Assembly: GCF_000420305.1 (NCBI RefSeq)
Contig: NZ_ATUR01000006.1
Coordinates: forward strand, 186,001 to 250,000
Length of the DNA: 64,000 nt
Direction of reading: 5' to 3'
From: Novosphingopyxis baekryungensis DSM 16222
Lineage (GTDB): Bacteria; Pseudomonadota; Alphaproteobacteria; Sphingomonadales; Sphingomonadaceae
In this document: in pieces, positions 33,552 through 42,515 of the stretch
Position numbering within the stretch: the stretch's first letter is position 1
How the letters are laid out: each line of letters opens with the position of its first letter
Notes under the pieces: generated by a model
What the model saw: only the letters and a program-made list of their open reading frames with translations
Database searches by the model: none
Told to the model about the DNA's origin: nothing
Made by a program: the position numbers and the translations under genes

Positions 33552-35230
33552 CCTTCGGCATCCGCCAGTCGCCTGGCCGCGAATTCGCGCAAATCCGATG
33601 TCTTGATCTTCGCCGAACCTGTCGTTTTGAGGTCTTCCTCCTGAAAGAACAACACACGGCGCGGCACCTTGTAACTGGCCAGGGTGCGGCTGGCGAACGA
33701 CCGGACGTCTTCTTCGCTCACGCTTTGGCCAGCATGCGTCACGACGGCGGTGACCACCATTTCGCCCAGAAGATCATCCGGTACGCCTACCGTCTGGTTC
33801 AGCTTCACGCCCGGGCATTGACGGATCGTCTCGTCGATTTCCAAGGGTGACACATTGGCCCCGCCGGTCTTGATGATATCGTTCAGCCGACCCTTCCAGA
33901 ACAGCCGTCCCTGCGCGTCGACATGACCGCCATCACCGGTCGGGAAGAACCCCTGATCGTCCAATGTCTGATCGAGCGGTACGCCAAGATAGCCCATCAT
34001 CAAGGTGGCGCCTTTGACCGAAATCTCTCCGGACTCGCCAACAGGGACCGTCTCACCTGTCAGTGGATCGACAATCTTGAAGGTTATGCCCGGCTGCGGC
34101 TTGCCGCTGCTTCCCGCGCGCTCTTCCATCGATGTGCCGGACGGATAGATCGAACTGATCGTGAATGTTTCCGTATTGCCATAAGCAGACATCGGTTCAT
34201 CCCAGTCGGTATCGATGGTGGGATGCTGCCCGAAGGCATGGGAAGCGCTGACATATTTCATTGCCGACAGGTCGACATCGTCCCAGTTCGGTGCGCTGGC
34301 AAGCTGCGCCCACTGGTGCGGCCATGCGATGGCCATGGTGGCCTTTTCCCGCGCCATCAGATCGAGCGCTTCCTCGGGCTGGAAGGTCGATTGCAAAATG
34401 AGCGCCCCGCCAGCGCTGAGCGCGCCGCCGATGCCCATGCCGAAATTGCCAGAGAAGAAAAAACCGTTGGCGGACCAGCTGCGAACGTCCGGCCCGGTCG
34501 CGTAGAACCGCTTCCATCGCCATAACTGCAGAGCCACGGCGCGATGCGCGCTTAAAATGCCCTTTGGCTTGGCCGTGGAGCCGGAAGAAAAGAACAGCAC
34601 CGCAGGATCGGCCGGCGATATCTGGTCGGCGATCGCCTCGACCAGATCGGTCTCCGTATCGTCGGCCCTCGACAGAAACGCATCCCAGTTCTCGCAGCAA
34701 CCCTCTCCCTCTCCAACCGCGGCGACATGGCGCAGAAAGGGTAATGTCTTGGAGCGGAGCGCACCGGGTTCGGCCGTGGCCACCTGCGGTTCGATCTCCT
34801 GCAGCATGGCAAGGAAATCCTTGCGCAGGACGGTGCGCTCCATCAGCAGCACCGATACCGAGGACAGCTCGAGCATATAGGCGAGCTCTTCAGTCGTCGA
34901 GAAGGTGTTGAGCGTGGTGGCAACCCCGCCCGCCAACGCTGTTCCCCAGACTGCAGCCAAGAACTCCGGGCGATTGGTCATCAGAATGCCAACCCGGGTG
35001 CCCCTGCCCGTTCCACAGGCAATCAAGGCGCGCGCAACCTCCTGCGCGCACGCCCACAAGTCATTGTAACTCCACGAAATGCGCGCGCCGTCTTCGTGGA
35101 AAACCAGCGCTTCGCTTGCGCCGCCGGCCGCACATACCTCGCGCAGCCAACCACCCAAAGTCAAAGCGCCGATGCCCTCTTCCTCATCGAGCGATGGTCC
35201 CCGAATGATCGAGAGTGCTAGATCCTCCAT
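33548..35230 (-). CDS. Acyl-CoA synthetase (AMP-forming)
   Basis: The 560-residue ANL enzyme has P-loop LFFSSGSTAKPKG, YGNTETFTISS, SGEISVKGATLMMGYLG, GGANVSPLEIDE and C-terminal KTTGSAKIKTSD with the catalytic lysine. It activates a carboxylic acid. It lies 16 bp downstream of the AcuI-like reductase and overlaps the SnoaL-like gene by 4 bp. It is one of four synthetases in the window, which implies several distinct acid intermediates. Confidence 0.93.
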   Translation of the reverse strand: MEDLALSIIRGPSLDEEEGIGALTLGGWLREVCAAGGASEALVFHEDGARISWSYNDLWACAQEVARALIACGTGRGTRVGILMTNRPEFLAAVWGTALAGGVATTLNTFSTTEELAYMLELSSVSVLLMERTVLRKDFLAMLQEIEPQVATAEPGALRSKTLPFLRHVAAVGEGEGCCENWDAFLSRADDTETDLVEAIADQISPADPAVLFFSSGSTAKPKGILSAHRAVALQLWRWKRFYATGPDVRSWSANGFFFSGNFGMGIGGALSAGGALILQSTFQPEEALDLMAREKATMAIAWPHQWAQLASAPNWDDVDLSAMKYVSASHAFGQHPTIDTDWDEPMSAYGNTETFTISSIYPSGTSMEERAGSSGKPQPGITFKIVDPLTGETVPVGESGEISVKGATLMMGYLGVPLDQTLDDQGFFPTGDGGHVDAQGRLFWKGRLNDIIKTGGANVSPLEIDETIRQCPGVKLNQTVGVPDDLLGEMVVTAVVTHAGQSVSEEDVRSFASRTLASYKVPRRVLFFQEEDLKTTGSAKIKTSDLREFAARRLADAEG

Positions 35231-35246
35231 AGACTTTCCCCAGCGA

Positions 35247-36230
35247 TCAGGCGTTCACATCGACGATATAGCGTCCCTTGACATCGCCGCTCATGAACTT
35301 TCCGGCAGCGTCGATGGCATCGGCCAGTCCAATTTCCTGACCGATCGCTTCCAGTTTGCTGGTATCGAGATCGCGGCCAAGACGGTCCCAGGCCTTCAGA
35401 CGGCGCTCCTTTGGCGCCATGACGCTATCGACGCCCAGCAAGCGAACGCCGCGCAGGATGAAGGGCATCACCGTTACCGGCAGATCGAAACCCTGCGCCA
35501 GCCCACAGGAAGCGACGGCTCCGCCATATTTGGTTTGCGCGCAGGCATTGGCCAGCGTGTAGCTGCCAGCGGTATCGACCACGCCCGCCCAGATTTCCTT
35601 CTGGAGCGGCTTGCCTTTCTCGCTCATCGTCGCGCGATCGACGATGTCGTCCGCGCCAAGCTTTTTGAGATACTCGGCCTCCTGCGTCTTGCCGGTCAGT
35701 GCATGAACCTGAAATCCGGCGGCCTTCAGAAGCGCGATGGCGACAGAACCCACCCCGCCGGTTGCGCCAGTAACGAGCACCGGCCCCTGATCCGGTGCGA
35801 TACCGGCATCGATCAGTGCATCGACGCACAGCGCGGCGGTGTAGCCAGCGGTTCCGATAGCCATGGCCTGCTTTTCACTAAAGGCCCTGGGCAGCGGCAC
35901 GAGCCAATCTCCCTTCAGCCGCGCCACCTGCGACAGGCCGCCCCAATGGGTTTCGCCAACGCCCCAACCGTTCAGCACCACCTTGTCGCCCGCCTTGTAA
36001 TCGCCATGCGAACTATCGCGTACCGTGCCCGCAAGATCGATGCCCGGCACCATCGGCCAGGTCCGCACCACCGGGCTGGATCCGGTGATAGCGAGCCCAT
36101 CCTTGAAGTTGAGCGTGGAGTAAGCGACGTCGATCGTCACATCTCCTTCCGGCAAACTGTTTTCATCCAGTTCTTTCAGCGAGACGGTTTGACCGTCATC
36201 GGTCTTTTCGATTTGGATGGCCTTGAACAT
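35247..36230 (-). CDS. YhdH/AcuI-type medium-chain reductase
   Basis: The 327-residue zinc-free MDR protein carries NFKDGLAITG, PGIDLAGTV and the NADPH-binding VTGATGGVGSVA, as in YhdH/AcuI acryloyl-CoA reductases. These reduce activated C=C bonds, giving propionyl-CoA from acryloyl-CoA; quinone-type substrates are also reduced. Here it may reduce an unsaturated short or ring-derived CoA ester. It is 110 bp downstream of a TetR gene in the same orientation. Confidence 0.9.
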   Translation of the reverse strand: MFKAIQIEKTDDGQTVSLKELDENSLPEGDVTIDVAYSTLNFKDGLAITGSSPVVRTWPMVPGIDLAGTVRDSSHGDYKAGDKVVLNGWGVGETHWGGLSQVARLKGDWLVPLPRAFSEKQAMAIGTAGYTAALCVDALIDAGIAPDQGPVLVTGATGGVGSVAIALLKAAGFQVHALTGKTQEAEYLKKLGADDIVDRATMSEKGKPLQKEIWAGVVDTAGSYTLANACAQTKYGGAVASCGLAQGFDLPVTVMPFILRGVRLLGVDSVMAPKERRLKAWDRLGRDLDTSKLEAIGQEIGLADAIDAAGKFMSGDVKGRYIVDVNA

Positions 36231-36340
36231 GATATTTCCCCGAAAGAACTATGTCAGCGATTGCTACGGGCAGTGTGTTGCAAAAACTTCGGCATGAAGC
36301 AGCAACTGAAACGCTGATGGGGCATTTCATCGCCCTGCCG

Positions 36341-37030
36341 CTATCTCGGGCTGGCGATTTCGACCATGTCGTCCTGCATGACGGGGGCACGCAGCCGCGC
36401 GACCACGCCGGGAAATTCGTCCGGCACCATTGAGCCGAACAATGACAGACGCAGCACTTCGCGGCTCATGCGCGTGGCCAGCTTGCGCCGCTCGGCCTTG
36501 TTTTTGCTTTGGGACTGCGCCCAGACCGGCCACAGAAAGATGCTCGACAGAACGATCACCGATAGCGCCTGCGAATCGATATTGTCCTGTGCCAATTTGG
36601 TTCGCGAGAAACGCTGCAGAGAACCCTCGAACTCACGCCAGAAAGGATCGGCCGTCGGTTCGGGCGATGCCAGGATCTGCAATAGCCAGCCACGGCTGAG
36701 TTCCGCATTGTCCATGGCAAACACCGCCAGCCGGTGCATGGTGAGGCCAATATCGACCTCCTCGATCTTGCGCTCACCCTCGCTTGCCACATCACCGAAC
36801 GCGGCTTCGTACATTCTGCTGGAGATGGAATCGAGCGTCGCCTTGACGAGCAGCTCACGCGAGGCAAAATGCTGATACACCGTGCCGCGATTGACGGCAG
36901 CCTTTTGCGCAACCGCTGAGATACTGATGGCATTGGCGCCGTTTCGCGCAAAGAGAGAGCATGATGCTTTCAGGATATCGAGACGCGTGGCCTCAGGGTC
37001 GCGAGGGCGTTTTCCAGCTTTTACCATCAT
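36341..37030 (-). CDS. TetR-family transcriptional regulator
   Basis: The 229-residue protein has the helix-turn-helix ISISAVAQKAAVNRGTVYQH at about residues 34-53. GGAG precedes tandem ATGs at 37030 and 37027. It precedes the AcuI-synthetase-SnoaL genes in the same direction and likely controls them and itself. An inverted repeat ATGCC-N5-GGCAT at 37054-37068, 24 bp upstream of its start, could be the operator. Confidence 0.9.
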   Translation of the reverse strand: MMVKAGKRPRDPEATRLDILKASCSLFARNGANAISISAVAQKAAVNRGTVYQHFASRELLVKATLDSISSRMYEAAFGDVASEGERKIEEVDIGLTMHRLAVFAMDNAELSRGWLLQILASPEPTADPFWREFEGSLQRFSRTKLAQDNIDSQALSVIVLSSIFLWPVWAQSQSKNKAERRKLATRMSREVLRLSLFGSMVPDEFPGVVARLRAPVMQDDMVEIASPR

Positions 37031-37304
37031 TCTCCGTCACATAAGATATGGCCATGCCCGGCAGGCATAGCCCCGCCAGACCAGTAAATCTGCCTGTGAT
37101 GGATGAAGCTGACTGTTGGCATCAGCAAATGCAAGGAAATCCGCGTACTGCGACGTGCAAATCACGTCCGTGGCGCGTCGAATTCCAGGGTCTTTTCAAT
37201 CGCTTTTGACCGACGGGTCTCAGCCGCCCAAGTTTGGCAGACTGTTATTCGTGACGCAGGCCGGGCATGCCCCAATGGACAGGCCCGGCCCGAAACAAGA
37301 TCGA
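37031..37304. promoter_or_regulatory. 274-bp intergenic region upstream of TetR gene
   Basis: No gene is seen here. The TetR-proximal part holds ATGCC-CGGCA-GGCAT at 37054-37068, a likely operator. The rest separates the hydratase stop from the TetR promoter and shows no clear terminator. Confidence 0.3.
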
Positions 37305-38447
37305 TCAGCTCTTGCTGGGCAGCTCGGCGACGGCTGTGCCGAGCGCGCTCAGTTCACCGCGATGGGTTTCGGCGCGCTGCTGGATTTCGACATATTTCTT
37401 GCCGTTTTCCTCGAACTTGCGGATCACCGATCCGTCGATGAAAATCACGTCTCCATCCGGGTTATGGCGGCGGATCTGGCTCTTGTGCTTGGTCAGCATC
37501 CCATCGTCACCAATCCAGTTGGTCACATGGTGGGTCAGCCAGCTGTGGCGTTCGGGGCCGTAATCATAGGCACCGGGGGTCCCCACTTCACGCGCGAAAT
37601 CATCGTCCCAATGCACGCGCTCCGGCACGTCACGAATGCCGAACTTGTTGGGAATTCCAAGCCCTGGATGGGCGTCGAGCAGCTGGAAATGCAGTTTGTT
37701 GGTACGGATGTAGAGGCCGCCCCAGCCCTGCGCATAGCCAATAAAGCCGGTGACGGTCATCGGCCCTTTCATCATGCGTGGAAGCTCATCGCCTTCCTTC
37801 ACATCTTCCCAATAGCGCGGGGTTGCACCGCGAATTTCCTCGTTCCGGTACAGGTCGAACCATTCCTGCATCTGCTCATCGGTGAGTTGTTCGACCTTGC
37901 CGACCTGGCCGGTATATTTCGTCCCGCGCTCACGCGCCTCGTCGCGGTCCGTGCGGAAGACATAGCTGTCGCATTCGGCCACGTGATCGCCATGCTGATT
38001 GTAGAAATCGACATGATAGATCTGCTGATAGGCACGTCCGGCAAAGCGGGTCTGATGTTCGATCAGATCTTTCAGATGCGCCTTGGTGCTGATGGTGTCG
38101 TTCCGCAGAACCGGCTTATGCCAGGTCCAGTCGGCACCGGCCCACATTGCGTGGACGCCCGGCAAGCCGCCGCAATAGCCTGAAACGATCCGGCTGGTCG
38201 AAAAGAGGAAGCTGGGCAGCGCGACGATCGAACCATATTTGGTTTTCTGCGCATAATCCGGATCGCACCAAAGCGGGTTGTCGTCGCCAATGCCATGGGC
38301 ATAGTGGCGGATACCATCCCGCGTCGCTTCATAATTCCACGGCTCCACCGTGTTTTCAATCGGCACGCCGATGCGCTTGCGCAGATCGTCGAGCCCTTCT
38401 TCGGTAATCTTGGGGAAACGCGGTTCCGATTTCGGTTGCGAAGCCAT
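37305..38447 (-). CDS. Double-hotdog MaoC/FAS1-like dehydratase
   Basis: The 380-residue protein has an N-terminal FAS1-like hotdog with YAHGIGDDNPLWCDPDYA near residue 55 and a second hotdog in the C-terminal half (around 215-375). The hydratase Asp-x4-His signature reads GDDNPLW, without the histidine. The family hydrates 2-enoyl-CoA to (R)-3-hydroxyacyl-CoA; bulky steroid and terpenoid CoA esters use such two-hotdog enzymes. AAGGAG precedes the ATG. It is 20 bp downstream of an acyl-CoA synthetase; the same synthetase-hydratase pair recurs at 51446-54180. Confidence 0.86.
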   Translation of the reverse strand: MASQPKSEPRFPKITEEGLDDLRKRIGVPIENTVEPWNYEATRDGIRHYAHGIGDDNPLWCDPDYAQKTKYGSIVALPSFLFSTSRIVSGYCGGLPGVHAMWAGADWTWHKPVLRNDTISTKAHLKDLIEHQTRFAGRAYQQIYHVDFYNQHGDHVAECDSYVFRTDRDEARERGTKYTGQVGKVEQLTDEQMQEWFDLYRNEEIRGATPRYWEDVKEGDELPRMMKGPMTVTGFIGYAQGWGGLYIRTNKLHFQLLDAHPGLGIPNKFGIRDVPERVHWDDDFAREVGTPGAYDYGPERHSWLTHHVTNWIGDDGMLTKHKSQIRRHNPDGDVIFIDGSVIRKFEENGKKYVEIQQRAETHRGELSALGTAVAELPSKS

Positions 38448-38467
38448 TTTTCTACTCTCCTTGTGTG

Positions 38468-40036
38468 TCAGGTTGATATTTTTGCGGCAGCGGCGGCCTC
38501 GCGGTCCCGAAGGACCTTGCGATGGACCTTGCCGGCGGGCGTTTTGGGAAGCTCGTCGACAAATTCGACAATCCGGGGAAACTCGTGCTGGGCGAGCCGC
38601 TCACGGGTGAAATCCTGCAGTTCCTTGACGAAGGCGTCGGAAGCTGGGCGGCTGGAGATCACGAAGGCCTTGACCACCTGGCCCCGTTTTTCATCCGGCG
38701 CGCCGATCACGGCACATTCCTGCACGTCAGCATGCTTCAACATGCTGTTTTCGATTTCGACGGCGCTCATGGTCCAGCCCGCCGAAATGATCACATCGTC
38801 CGCACGTCCACAGTGATAGAAATAGCCGTCCTCATCGATCTTCGCGCGATCCTTGGTCGACAGCCAGCCATCTTTGCGCTTCAGCATCAACTCGCCGATC
38901 TCGCCGGGATCGGTGGGCGAACCATCGGCGCGCTGGACCTGCAATTCGAGCCCGGGAATAGCCTTGCCCAGCGCGCCGGGTTTGACGGTAAAGTCTTCGG
39001 CCCCAGGGAAATTGGCCAGAACGACGCCGATTTCCGTCGTGCCGTACATCGAGCATGCGTCGATGCCGAAGGTCTCGGCAATCCAGTCCAGTGTTCCGGA
39101 ATCGATGGGTTCACCGGTAAAAGACATTTTCTCGAGCGAAAAATCGAATTCCGCCGAACGGCCGGTGTTTTTCATCATGCGATAATGGGTTGCGGCAGCG
39201 GACAGGTTGGTGATGCCGAAATCCTGCAAGGCAGCCATCATGCGTACCGCATCGAACCGGCCATGCCCCATGGTGCCGGTCGTCACACCCATGGCGAGCG
39301 GGGCGAGCGTGCCGTGCCATTGGCCATGGCCCCAGGCGGGGCTCGACGGACAGAAAAATTCATCGCCTGGCCGAATGCCGGTGCCGTAAAGTGCCGCATA
39401 GATCAGCGTCACGATAGAGCGGTGCGTGTGCTGCACCGCTTCGGGCAGTTCCCGCGTGGTCCCGCTCGTATATTGGAAGCAGGCCATGTCATCAGCGGCC
39501 GTGGTCGGCTCGAACCGGGCTGGATAGCGTTTGATCTCGCCGATCAACCGATCGTCCGCAACCGTCACGCGCAAGCCGTCGATCGTCTCTGCAAGACCGG
39601 CTTTCTCCGCATTGGTCAGCAGGATCGCCGGTTTGCAATCATTGACCCGCAGGCGCAGCGCATCGGGGCCGAACAAGGTGAACAACGGCACCGAGATCGC
39701 GCCGTGCAGCATGGCACCGAACATGCAGACATAGAATGGGAGCGACGGCTCCAGCATGAAAGCGATCCGATCGCCTTTCTGTATGCCGTTATCGTTCAGC
39801 CAATGGGCAAATTGGGCGGCCCCCGTCGCAATCTCATCGAAACTCAGAATTTCGTTCGCGCCATTGGCATGCGCGATCCGCACGGCTGGACGACCGGAAC
39901 CGTCGGCATGGCGCAGGATGCACTCATGCGCGATGTTCATGGTCTGCCGATCGCCATCGAACAGGTCCCACAGACCTGCGGAGGACGCATGCGCGAGCGC
40001 GTCAGCATAGCTCGAATAGTCGGTCAGTTTCGCCAT
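38468..40036 (-). CDS. Acyl-CoA synthetase with altered P-loop
   Basis: The 522-residue ANL-family protein has YTSGTTRELPEAVQHTHR where the P-loop lysine (PKG) should be, so that residue is glutamate. Other motifs are regular: MYGTTEIG, GELMLKRKDGW, the hinge and the C-terminal KTPAGKVHRK with the catalytic lysine. It may be an active acid-CoA ligase with a changed phosphate loop. The frame is open up to 40159, but the ATG at 40036 has GGGAAGAAG at good distance and starts at the domain. It heads a synthetase-hydratase unit and is divergent from an IclR gene. Confidence 0.88.
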   Translation of the reverse strand: MAKLTDYSSYADALAHASSAGLWDLFDGDRQTMNIAHECILRHADGSGRPAVRIAHANGANEILSFDEIATGAAQFAHWLNDNGIQKGDRIAFMLEPSLPFYVCMFGAMLHGAISVPLFTLFGPDALRLRVNDCKPAILLTNAEKAGLAETIDGLRVTVADDRLIGEIKRYPARFEPTTAADDMACFQYTSGTTRELPEAVQHTHRSIVTLIYAALYGTGIRPGDEFFCPSSPAWGHGQWHGTLAPLAMGVTTGTMGHGRFDAVRMMAALQDFGITNLSAAATHYRMMKNTGRSAEFDFSLEKMSFTGEPIDSGTLDWIAETFGIDACSMYGTTEIGVVLANFPGAEDFTVKPGALGKAIPGLELQVQRADGSPTDPGEIGELMLKRKDGWLSTKDRAKIDEDGYFYHCGRADDVIISAGWTMSAVEIENSMLKHADVQECAVIGAPDEKRGQVVKAFVISSRPASDAFVKELQDFTRERLAQHEFPRIVEFVDELPKTPAGKVHRKVLRDREAAAAAKIST

Positions 40037-40111
40037 CGATCTTCTTCCCTGCAAATCATTCGCTGCATCGGTGATCAAAACCGTTCCACAATCATCTTGC
40101 TGTTGCAAATC

Positions 40112-40126
40112 TTGAATGCTATTCAA
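40112..40126. promoter_or_regulatory. Perfect inverted repeat, probable IclR operator
   Basis: TTGAATGCTATTCAA has 6-bp arms around GCT. It lies 8 bp before the IclR ATG and in the 98-bp gap between the divergent IclR and synthetase genes. TTGCAA at 40103-40108 and TATATC at 40127-40132 look like promoter boxes around it. Confidence 0.5.
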
Positions 40127-40134
40127 TATATCGA

Positions 40135-40932
40135 ATGGCCGACACTGATGGAAAACCACCGCTCGGCACGGTTGTGCGCGAAAGCAAAGCTCCTGCCATT
40201 GCGCGCGCCTCCGCCATCCTTCGTCTCTTGGGCCGAAGCGATATTCCGCTGGGATTACAGCCTATTGCGCGGAAATTGGATCTGGTACCGAGCACCTGTC
40301 TCTACGTTCTCAGGGCTTTGGTCGCCGAAGAGCTGGTCAGTTTCGAACCGCAGACAAAGCGCTATTCGCTGGGGTCCGGCCTGTTATCGCTGGCGCGATC
40401 TTGGTTGCACCGTGATCCCTTCGCCGGTTTGGCCCAACCCATGATCGATGAAATCGCCAATCGATTCGGCGTAACCTGCGTGGCGGTGGAAATTTCCGGC
40501 CTCGATCGGTTCACGGCCGTGGCCGTTTCAAAAGCCGGGGGCAACTTCCGGCTAAGCACCGAGGTGGGCAGCCGTTTCCCTGCATTGATTAGTGCCACAG
40601 GTCGCTGCATCGCCGCCAATGGCGCGTTCGAGGAAAAGCGCCTGCGCGCCCGCTTCGATAAACTGCGCTGGGATGATCCGCCCAGTTTCGAGGAGTGGCA
40701 GGCGCAGGTTGCGGAGGCCCGCGAGCGCGGATTTGGCCTCGATGCCGGCCATTATATAGCAGGGGTCACCGTGTTGGCCGCCCCCGTATTCAAGGCAGCT
40801 GGCGCGCCAAGTCATGCCTTATCCGCCACAGCCCTGTCCCGCACGCTGACGCCGGATGCGATCCCCGAGCTGGCCGACGCCCTGATCGGTAAATGCAATC
40901 TATTGTCGCGCCAGATTTCGCAGGCGGCCTAG
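40135..40932 (+). CDS. IclR-family transcriptional regulator
   Basis: The 265-residue protein has the IclR winged helix (LGLQPIARKLDLVPSTCLYVLRALVAE in part, residues 38-64) and the effector domain with SATGRCIAAN and the GFGLDAGHYIAGVTVLAAPV core. There is no Shine-Dalgarno before the ATG at 40135, so translation may be leaderless or start at a GTG at 40174. It is divergent from the synthetase-hydratase pair and convergent with the propeller gene, overlapping its stop by 4 bp. It probably controls the former and perhaps also the nine-gene unit. Confidence 0.9.
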   Translation: MADTDGKPPLGTVVRESKAPAIARASAILRLLGRSDIPLGLQPIARKLDLVPSTCLYVLRALVAEELVSFEPQTKRYSLGSGLLSLARSWLHRDPFAGLAQPMIDEIANRFGVTCVAVEISGLDRFTAVAVSKAGGNFRLSTEVGSRFPALISATGRCIAANGAFEEKRLRARFDKLRWDDPPSFEEWQAQVAEARERGFGLDAGHYIAGVTVLAAPVFKAAGAPSHALSATALSRTLTPDAIPELADALIGKCNLLSRQISQAA

Positions 40933-42515
40933 ATCGGCCGAACCACCAATACGCTGCCTTCCGCATCGCCGGACACATAGACCCTGCCATCGGACGCGGC
41001 GGCCACCCCGCAAAACGGCACCATCGGCCCGGACATATCGCCGACGCCGCCAAGCAATTTCGGTTGAACGCCCGGCGGTGCCTTGACCGGCAGCGCGGTT
41101 GCGATGTCCTCAGTCGTGCCGTCCGTCAGATTATGAGCGATGAGCTTTTTGGCAGCGACATCGACCACGAAAAGCCTGTCGCCCTCCAGCGCGATACCTT
41201 GTGGCTCCCCCAAGCCATCGATCACGGTCTCCGTCCGGCCGCCGGCGATGCGCACTATGCGGCCAGCGCCGCTTTCGCTCACATAGACCTCGCCATCCGG
41301 CGTGACGGCAACCCCCATCGGCACATCCAGCCCTCGCGCCAGTTCTTCGATATGGCCATCGGCAGCGGACAACACACGGCCTGCTGCGCCGTCCGCAAAA
41401 ACAGCCGCGCCGCCGCTGGACGAAGCCACGCCGTAGAGTAGTTCGAATCCGGCAGCGACTGGTTCGCTCTCGCCGCTATTTGGGCTCCACCGCATGACGG
41501 CGCCCAGTGAATTGGTGGTCAGCCAGGCGCCATTGCCTGCACTGGCAACGCCGCGGACGAAACCCGGGAAACCCGGTGAAAACAGAAAGCCGGCCGTCTC
41601 CAGGCCGTTTTCGCCAAGCATGTAAGCAAAGCCGCCATCGGCAACGAACAGCGCGCCATCCTGGTTCAGGGCGAGACCCATGGGCCATTGCAACCCACGT
41701 TCGACCAATGCCCGCACCTGACCGTCCGCCAGGATTTCCGTCACCTCACCCGGTATCGACGATACGAACAGGCGATCACCGACAAAGGTGCAATTGTCGA
41801 GGCCGGGCGCAAGCTGGGCCAGGAGTTCCCGACTGCCGGACTGGGGATCAATCCGCAGGACCTGCCCCGATGCGACCTGCGTGGAGACGATGCGGCCGTT
41901 GCTGTCGAACTTGACGGAATCGGGCACGCCCAGATCGCCGGCAACGACCTCATGGCGGCCGCTGTCAAGATCGACCCGCCATATCTCGTTGGTCGCCATC
42001 ATCGGCATATAGAGCTTGCCATCCGGGCCGATTTCGAACGCATTGGGCATTGGCGCGTCAGCCATGATTTCGCGCCGTCCGCCGCCGTTCCGATCCAGCT
42101 CGAACACCCGTCCGCCCATGCGGCACTCGCCCGCGAAAAGGCGGTCCTGATGCACCGTGATCGGATTGGCGACGGGCATATCGTCGGCAATGATACTATA
42201 TTCACCCGATCCGGTCATCATGGACACCCGGCCAAGCGTGATCTCGGTCGCGTACATATTGCCCGCACTATCGAAGGCGATGTCGTCCGGCGCGGTGATT
42301 GGCCCATCGATGGCGCTGATAACCTTAAGCGCGCCACTGTCGATATCGAGCGCCGTGACGGCGCTTCCGGCCACTTGTGCCACATAGATTCGTCCGTCCG
42401 GTCCGGTGCGCAGACCATTGGCACCGAACAGCCGGCTGGCCGGCGTCGCCCGGTCGATCCGCCACCCCTCCGCCGCCTGGGCGCCCGATGGTCCCCTATA
42501 GCGACTGGATATCAT
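40929..42515 (-). CDS. SMP-30/NHL-type beta-propeller protein
   Basis: The 528-residue chain repeats blades such as GLRTGPDGRIYVAQVAG, MGLALNQDGALFVADGG, GVAVTPDGEVYVSESG and GVAAASDGRVYVSGDA, i.e. a beta-propeller of the SMP-30/gluconolactonase-NHL group. No signal peptide is seen at the start. Such proteins are lactonases when they bind a metal; a lactone is just what the upstream Baeyer-Villiger-type enzyme would make. The ATG at 42515 shares a base with the ALDH stop (TGATG). The frame extends to 42650 but that part opposes family length. It is the last gene of the nine-gene row. Confidence 0.83.
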   Translation of the reverse strand: MISSRYRGPSGAQAAEGWRIDRATPASRLFGANGLRTGPDGRIYVAQVAGSAVTALDIDSGALKVISAIDGPITAPDDIAFDSAGNMYATEITLGRVSMMTGSGEYSIIADDMPVANPITVHQDRLFAGECRMGGRVFELDRNGGGRREIMADAPMPNAFEIGPDGKLYMPMMATNEIWRVDLDSGRHEVVAGDLGVPDSVKFDSNGRIVSTQVASGQVLRIDPQSGSRELLAQLAPGLDNCTFVGDRLFVSSIPGEVTEILADGQVRALVERGLQWPMGLALNQDGALFVADGGFAYMLGENGLETAGFLFSPGFPGFVRGVASAGNGAWLTTNSLGAVMRWSPNSGESEPVAAGFELLYGVASSSGGAAVFADGAAGRVLSAADGHIEELARGLDVPMGVAVTPDGEVYVSESGAGRIVRIAGGRTETVIDGLGEPQGIALEGDRLFVVDVAAKKLIAHNLTDGTTEDIATALPVKAPPGVQPKLLGGVGDMSGPMVPFCGVAAASDGRVYVSGDAEGSVLVVRPI

